From assembly GCA_937919015.1 (NCBI GenBank), contig CALFPN010000097.1:1-10257 (forward strand): a stretch of 10,257 bases of DNA. The letters run 5' to 3'. This DNA comes from an uncultured Clostridia bacterium (GTDB taxonomy: Bacteria > Bacillota > Clostridia > Lachnospirales > Anaerotignaceae). The notes below the pieces were generated by a model. It was given only the letters and a program-made list of their open reading frames with translations. It was not told the origin of the DNA and made no database searches. Shown here one piece after another: positions 7,639 to 10,257 of the stretch. A program made the position numbers and the translations under genes. Each line of letters begins with the position of its first letter. The first letter of the stretch is position 1.

Positions 7639-7643
7639 GGAGG
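7639..7643 (+). promoter_or_regulatory. Ribosome binding site of the 69-residue small gene
   Basis: A perfect GGAGG six bases before the ATG at 7650. It decides the start against a longer open frame from 7542 and is the main reason to believe this small gene is real. An AT-rich TATATATAAA at 7614-7623 could be its -10 region, but I see no good -35. Confidence 0.75.
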
Positions 7644-7649
7644 TTACCT

Positions 7650-7859
7650 ATGTACTGCCAAAAAAATATTCCGGAACCTTTCCGAAGCAAACAAAAAAAG
7701 ACATTCCCTGTTTGCCAGAAGATGCCTGCGCCCGCTTCTGTTTCTATTGAAGCAAAAGAGAAAACCATCCAAAAACAAACAAAAAAGCAAGGGACCCTTT
7801 CTCCTTTGGCGGCATTGCTCTTTTTGGATATTTTCGCCAATAAAAAAGGTGACGAATAA
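7650..7859 (+). CDS. Small basic protein of unknown function (69 residues)
   Basis: I do not recognise this protein. It starts MYCQKNIPEPFRSKQKKTF, is rich in Lys and Gln through about residue 48, and has two cysteines (3 and 22). Near the end is a short hydrophobic stretch, LSPLAALLFLDIFA (about 51-64), followed by the charged tail NKKGDE. The hydrophobic part is too short for a confident membrane helix. The case for a real gene is the GGAGG with six-base spacing, its own divergent upstream region of about 140 bases, and a terminator placed exactly at its end. The last five codons form one arm of the terminator stem and its TAA stop lies in the loop. It converges on the minus-strand gene ending at 7874. 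The sequence gives no clue to function. Confidence 0.6.
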   Translation: MYCQKNIPEPFRSKQKKTFPVCQKMPAPASVSIEAKEKTIQKQTKKQGTLSPLAALLFLDIFANKKGDE

Positions 7860-7875
7860 ATTCGTCACCTTTTTT
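7842..7875. terminator. Bidirectional terminator shared by two convergent genes
   Basis: A perfect 15-bp stem (7842-7856 with 7861-7875) has a TAAA loop. It gives a six-T run on both strands, so it can end both the plus-strand small gene and the minus-strand gene. Both stop codons lie within it or at its edge: TAA at 7857-7859 in the loop, and the minus-strand TAA at 7874-7876. Confidence 0.9.
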
Positions 7876-8131
7876 ATAACCCCAACATCGTCATGACCTG
7901 TATCAGCTGCTTCTGTTCCTCCGGCGGCAGACTGGCTGCCACCGCCGCCAACAGGGCTTTCTGTTCCTCCGGCGGCAGACTACCCCCTGCAGAAAGCTTT
8001 TCTCCGTATTCCAGAAAAACATCCAGCCGCTCCATGCCTGTTTTTCCCTTTGCCTTTTCCGCTGCCTCCCGCAAAAGCTTCAGCCGTTCCTCTCCCAATG
8101 CCTGTACTTCAGGCCTATCCCATGTGCTCAT
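7874..8131 (-). CDS. Small helical protein of unknown function with an LPPEEQK tandem repeat (85 residues)
   Basis: The product is not recognised. It begins MSTWDRPEVQALGEERLKLL and looks entirely alpha-helical, with charged residues through about residue 50. The C-terminal third contains a 16-residue unit twice (SLPPEEQKALLAAVAA, then SLPPEEQK with QLIQVMTMLGL), visible in the DNA as a 23-base exact repeat at 7911-7933 and 7959-7981 with a 48-base period. The start is taken at 8131, where GGGAGG (8139-8144) lies seven bases upstream; an ATG at 8155 would put that site inside the gene. The start overlaps the preceding gene's stop as ATGA (8128-8131), so the two are translationally coupled. 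The repeat resembles motifs in that partner, so they may act together or be distant relatives. Confidence 0.72.
   Translation of the reverse strand: MSTWDRPEVQALGEERLKLLREAAEKAKGKTGMERLDVFLEYGEKLSAGGSLPPEEQKALLAAVAASLPPEEQKQLIQVMTMLGL
7911..7981. repeat. In-gene tandem duplication, 48-base period
   Basis: Two exact 23-base copies at 7911-7933 and 7959-7981 lie 48 bases apart, that is 16 codons, so the duplication keeps the reading frame and doubles the LPPEEQK segment. Exact DNA identity over 23 bases suggests a fairly recent duplication or conversion. Confidence 0.85.
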
Positions 8132-8580
8132 TTCAGTTCCTCCCGTCCCATCCATTCTCGCATATCCATCATTTTCAAGATTGTATCCATCCGATTTCTT
8201 TCCTCAGCCGGCAGATAGGGCTGCACTGCTCCCAGCAATTTTCTTCTGCGCAGAGCCGGCGGGTCTTCCTGCTTCTGCCGCATTTCCAGCAGTCCCCCAT
8301 CCAAAACCCGCCGCATTTCCATCAGCCGTACAATCACATAGATCTCCCTCTGGTATTCCCGATCCAGAAAGGGGATCGCCGCTGAGATCATATTTTCACT
8401 TTTGCTGCGGGTAAAAATATCTCCCGTTTCCTTGATTTCCACAGGGGGAGCCTGTGCCGCAGGCTTCGTTGTTCCCATCAGACGCTTTAACCGCTCCATC
8501 CGCTGCAGCATCTGCAATGCATCCTGCCCCTGTTCTCCCATCAGCGCCGAAAGCATTTCCATACTGTTTTTTTCCGCCAT
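8128..8580 (-). CDS. Met-rich helical protein of unknown function with two internal repeats (150 residues)
   Basis: I do not recognise this protein. Methionine is unusually frequent, especially in the amphipathic N-terminal part (SMEMLSALMGEQGQDALQML, then RMERLKRLMG to residue 36) and at the C-terminus. A Pro/Ala-rich linker near 37-47 leads to two similar helical units of about 27 residues: one beginning AAIPFLDREYQREIYVIVRL, the other AVQPYLPAEERNRMDTILKM, both ending [LM]M[ED]MR. The common pattern is P[FY]L..E plus an amphipathic helix. There is no signal peptide or membrane segment. The ATG at 8580 has AGGAG ten bases upstream. The stop overlaps the next gene by ATGA, so the two form one unit, which is probably read from the 98-base gap facing the S8 peptidase remnant. 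Confidence 0.75.
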   Translation of the reverse strand: MAEKNSMEMLSALMGEQGQDALQMLQRMERLKRLMGTTKPAAQAPPVEIKETGDIFTRSKSENMISAAIPFLDREYQREIYVIVRLMEMRRVLDGGLLEMRQKQEDPPALRRRKLLGAVQPYLPAEERNRMDTILKMMDMREWMGREELK

Positions 8581-8587
8581 CCGCCAT
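8574..8587 (-). repeat. 7-base tandem repeat at a start codon
   Basis: The minus strand reads ATGGCGG twice in a row, giving two candidate start codons in different frames. Only the second (8580) opens the 150-residue frame and has proper spacing from AGGAG; the first (8587) would open an out-of-frame 63-codon reading. Confidence 0.6.
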
Positions 8588-8678
8588 CCGCTCCTTTTTC
8601 CTTCTGAAACAAAGATATGCCCCTAAGTCCCCAAAAATACGTTTTTACATACCTTGATAAAGAAAGGAGATGCTCGCC

Positions 8679-8948
8679 ATGCTTTTAAAACAGCGGCTGT
8701 TTGCCGCAGAAAAAATCTTTCGACCCAACAAGCCCCCCCTTGCCATCGCCTTTCTGGATACAGGTATTTCTCCCGTGGCGGATTTTACCCAGCCCAAAGA
8801 CCGTATCATCGCCTTTTTGGATCTGATAGACGGGAAAACATCACCTTATGATGATAACGGTCACGGCACCCATGTCACGGTTCTTTCCGCAAAAGGGAAA
8901 AGACCCTCTTCCAGAAAGGAAGAGGGTCTTTTTCGGAGTTCAATATGA
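8679..8948 (+). pseudogene. Truncated subtilisin-like (S8) serine peptidase remnant
   Basis: The first ~60 residues read as the front of an S8 peptidase: LAIAFLDTGISP carries the catalytic Asp in its DTG context, IIAFLDLIDGKTSPYDDNGHGTHV the catalytic His in NGHGTH. Directly afterwards similarity stops: the frame continues about 22 residues (TVLSAKGKRPSS..) through a terminator hairpin and ends at 8948. The oxyanion Asn and the GTSMA region with the catalytic Ser are absent, so it cannot be an active peptidase; S8 catalytic domains are usually around 270-300 residues and this frame is 89. The start at 8679 has AAAGGAG nine bases upstream. A stop codon lying beyond the terminator indicates that an internal deletion removed the body of the gene. 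It is divergent from the 150/85-residue pair. Confidence 0.75.
8898..8933. terminator. Strong bidirectional terminator hairpin
   Basis: A perfect 15-bp stem (8898-8912 with 8918-8932) with a five-base loop has TTTTT on the plus strand and TTTT on the minus strand at the stem base. It would end the S8 transcript on the plus strand and the TRAP/microprotein transcript on the minus strand. The S8 remnant frame reads straight through it. Confidence 0.9.
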
Positions 8949-8986
8949 GCTACATCTGTTTGGGAATAGATGAAGGTCATCGAGTA

Positions 8987-9076
8987 TCAACCATAATAAT
9001 GGAACATACAAAGTGCTGTCATCAAAATGATGCCGCAGTCCAGCAAGCTTTGTACAATTTTCTTCGAAATGCTCAT
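8987..9076 (-). CDS. Predicted 29-residue single-helix membrane microprotein downstream of dctM
   Basis: This is a short reading frame with good start signals: AAGGAG at 9085-9090 lies eight bases before an ATG at 9076, 46 bases beyond the dctM stop. The product starts MSISKKIVQSLLDCGIILMT and ends ALCMFHYYG. It has a short basic head and then one hydrophobic helix, a plausible single-span membrane peptide with the N-terminus inside. It sits between dctM and the bidirectional terminator and so would share the TRAP transcript. I know of no family assignment. It could be a TRAP accessory peptide, an unrelated small membrane protein, or chance; the ribosome binding site is the main support. Confidence 0.5.
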   Translation of the reverse strand: MSISKKIVQSLLDCGIILMTALCMFHYYG

Positions 9077-9122
9077 ACAATCAACTCCTTGGAGAAGCTT
9101 TTAACAATATAATCAAAATGTC

Positions 9123-10121
9123 TTATCCTAAAACGTTAGGAAGGAACATAGAGATTGCAGGAATATATGTGATCGCCAGCAATGTTGCAATCATCAGACC
9201 CAGGAAAGGAATGATGCCCTTGATAACATTGTCCAGCGTCGTTTCGCCTACACGGGACGCTACAAACAGGTTTACACCCAGTGGAGGTGTGATGAAGCCG
9301 ATGGCCAGGTTTACTACCATGATGATACCGAAGTGTGTGATGTCAACACCCATAGCTGTAACAACGGGATACAGGATAGGAGCCAGAATCATGATGGCAC
9401 ACAGTGTTTCCATGAAGCAGCCTACGATCAGCAGCAGTACGTTAATCAGCAGCAGGATGATAATCTTGGAATCTGTCAGAGCCAGCATCATAGATGCTAC
9501 TGTGGTAGGGATACGGCCCAGAGTCAGGACTTTGGAGAAACCTGCTGCACAGCCGATAACGATCAGGATGGAAGCTGTTGTTTCACAAGCATTTCTTGTT
9601 ACATTCAGCAGTTTTTTCAGATCCAGTTCTTTATAGATAAAGCAGCCTACTACCAGAGAGTAGATTACGGATACAGCCGCTGCTTCTGTTGGTGTGAAGA
9701 TACCGCCGTAGATACCGCCCAGGATGATTACGGGAGACAGGATCGCCCAGAAACCTTCCTTCAGTTCGTGCATTGCTCTCTTTGCAGAGAAGGGTTCATC
9801 GTCACCCTTGTAACCCATTTTCCTTGCATAGAAGTAAGAGTAAGCGATCAGTACCAAACCGATCAGGATACCGGGTACGAAACCTGCCAAGAACAGCGTG
9901 GATACGGAGCTGTTTGTTGTTACCGCATAGATAACCATGGGGATGGAAGGAGGGATGATAACACCGATGGAACCGGCAGCTGCGATCAGAGCCAGCACGA
10001 ATTTTTTATCATAGCCTTTTTCCAGCATGGTAGGAACGACCATACCGCCGACAGCCGCTACGGTTGCAGGGCCGGAACCGGAGATCGCCGCAAAGAACAT
10101 ACATACTACAACGGTTACGAT
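9123..10121 (-). CDS. dctM: TRAP transporter large permease (DctM family), N-terminus missing
   Basis: DctM is the 12-helix subunit of tripartite ATP-independent periplasmic transporters, which import organic acids and related solutes using an ion gradient and a binding protein. Recognisable family segments are CMFFAAISGSGPATVAA, IGVIIPPSIPMVIYAV, GGIFTPTEAAAVSVIYSLVVG, VGCFMETLCAIMILAPI and IGFITPPLGVNLFVASRV, all in normal order through to the stop at 9123. About 330 residues remain of a usual ~425-430; roughly the first 100 are absent. The open frame continues to an ATG at 10250, but those extra residues (EGQTWESSFRIVDAVGIFHK and so on) do not resemble DctM and lie in the foreign terminal segment, so that start is spurious. 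The dctP and dctQ partners expected upstream are not present. The substrate cannot be assigned. Confidence 0.85.
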   Translation of the reverse strand: MVTVVVCMFFAAISGSGPATVAAVGGMVVPTMLEKGYDKKFVLALIAAAGSIGVIIPPSIPMVIYAVTTNSSVSTLFLAGFVPGILIGLVLIAYSYFYARKMGYKGDDEPFSAKRAMHELKEGFWAILSPVIILGGIYGGIFTPTEAAAVSVIYSLVVGCFIYKELDLKKLLNVTRNACETTASILIVIGCAAGFSKVLTLGRIPTTVASMMLALTDSKIIILLLINVLLLIVGCFMETLCAIMILAPILYPVVTAMGVDITHFGIIMVVNLAIGFITPPLGVNLFVASRVGETTLDNVIKGIIPFLGLMIATLLAITYIPAISMFLPNVLG

Positions 10122-10257
10122 GACGATACAATATGGACCAGGACCTTCAAGGAAAATGCAAACTCGCCTCTCTTCCTTGTGGAAAATGCCTACAGCATCT
10201 ACAATCCTGAAGGAACTTTCCCACGTCTGACCCTCGGAGCAACCGGACACGGCGGTG
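10119..10257 (+). CDS. Fragment resembling a SusC/RagA TonB-dependent outer membrane receptor (Bacteroidales-like)
   Basis: In one plus-strand frame (codons from 10119) this edge encodes about 46 residues, including DDDTIWTRTFKENANSP, LVENAYSIYNPEG and TFPRLTLGATGHGG, open to the window edge. The ...NP..TFPRLTLG...GG pattern is like the segment of SusC/RagA receptors about 100 residues before the C-terminus, where Y/FPRL precedes an NN-rich turn. SusC proteins belong to Gram-negative Bacteroidetes and would be out of place in a Firmicute. The frame has no start of its own here and abuts the broken dctM. A chimeric join is more likely than a real gene fusion. The family call is from pattern memory and needs a search. 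Confidence 0.55.

Noticed and set aside
7911..7981. CRISPR-like direct repeats.
   Set aside because: There are only two copies, the period is exactly 16 codons, and they lie inside a coding frame.
7893..8414. A 173-codon plus-strand frame across the two coupled minus-strand genes.
   Set aside because: It is an antisense shadow: low-complexity Ser/Pro/Phe-rich product, no ribosome binding site, and it crosses two coupled genes with proper start signals.
8581..8678. Possible sporulation-sigma promoters (CATATCTT on the minus strand, CATACCTT on the plus strand) in the divergent gap.
   Set aside because: The -10-like boxes only partly match SigE/SigG/SigK consensus and I found no matching -35 at correct spacing, so this is too weak to call.
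8945..9112. A plus-strand 55-codon frame starting MSYICLGIDEGH, overlapping the S8 remnant's stop and antisense to the 29-residue frame.
   Set aside because: It has only a weak GGAG site, lies beyond the S8 terminator, shows no recognisable motif, and is antisense to a frame with a better start signal.
10122..10250. The N-terminal extension of dctM up to an ATG at 10250.
   Set aside because: Those residues do not resemble DctM, have no hydrophobic pattern, and lie in the segment that reads as a SusC-like frame on the other strand.

Overview
The window looks like chromosomal DNA of a Clostridia-type Firmicute, probably a gut anaerobe of Lachnospirales type. The evidence is a short SigA-like sigma factor, the gene order dgt-dnaG-rpoD-trmK-nif3, strong AGGAGG ribosome binding sites and intrinsic terminators. 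The genus cannot be fixed from the sequence. Nearly all genes read on the minus strand. At the right-hand edge the DNA changes character and reads as Bacteroidales sequence, so that edge is probably a chimeric join.

Right to left in transcription order, the well-understood block (about 1-7501) is: a PrpE-type metallophosphatase, an MFS transporter, a dGTPase-like HD hydrolase (dgt), DNA primase (dnaG), the housekeeping sigma factor (rpoD, TTG start, followed by a clear terminator), tRNA m1A22 methyltransferase (trmK), and the N-terminus of a Nif3-like metal-binding protein that overlaps trmK by 10 bases. dnaG-rpoD is the macromolecular-synthesis core: primer synthesis plus the principal sigma factor, with dGTPase upstream and tRNA modification downstream. 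The 338-base rpoD-trmK gap has no gene and is packed with small hairpins, most with three-base loops.

The accessory block (7650-9076) holds genes I do not recognise: a 69-residue basic small protein on the plus strand; a translationally coupled pair of small minus-strand proteins (150 and 85 residues) sharing an LPxEE repeat module; a subtilisin-like (S8) gene cut off just after its catalytic His motif and running through a terminator hairpin; and an unlisted 29-residue membrane microprotein downstream of a TRAP transporter gene. Two perfect 15-bp bidirectional terminators separate the convergent units.

The right end (9123 to about 10118, minus) is a TRAP transporter large permease (DctM) lacking its first ~100 residues. 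At about 10120 it is replaced by 139 bases whose plus-strand frame reads like the C-terminal region of a SusC/RagA TonB-dependent receptor. I found no CRISPR array, tRNA, rRNA or insertion sequence. The window is mainly housekeeping; the parts that merit a second look are the small-protein cluster, the hairpin array and the right-hand junction.
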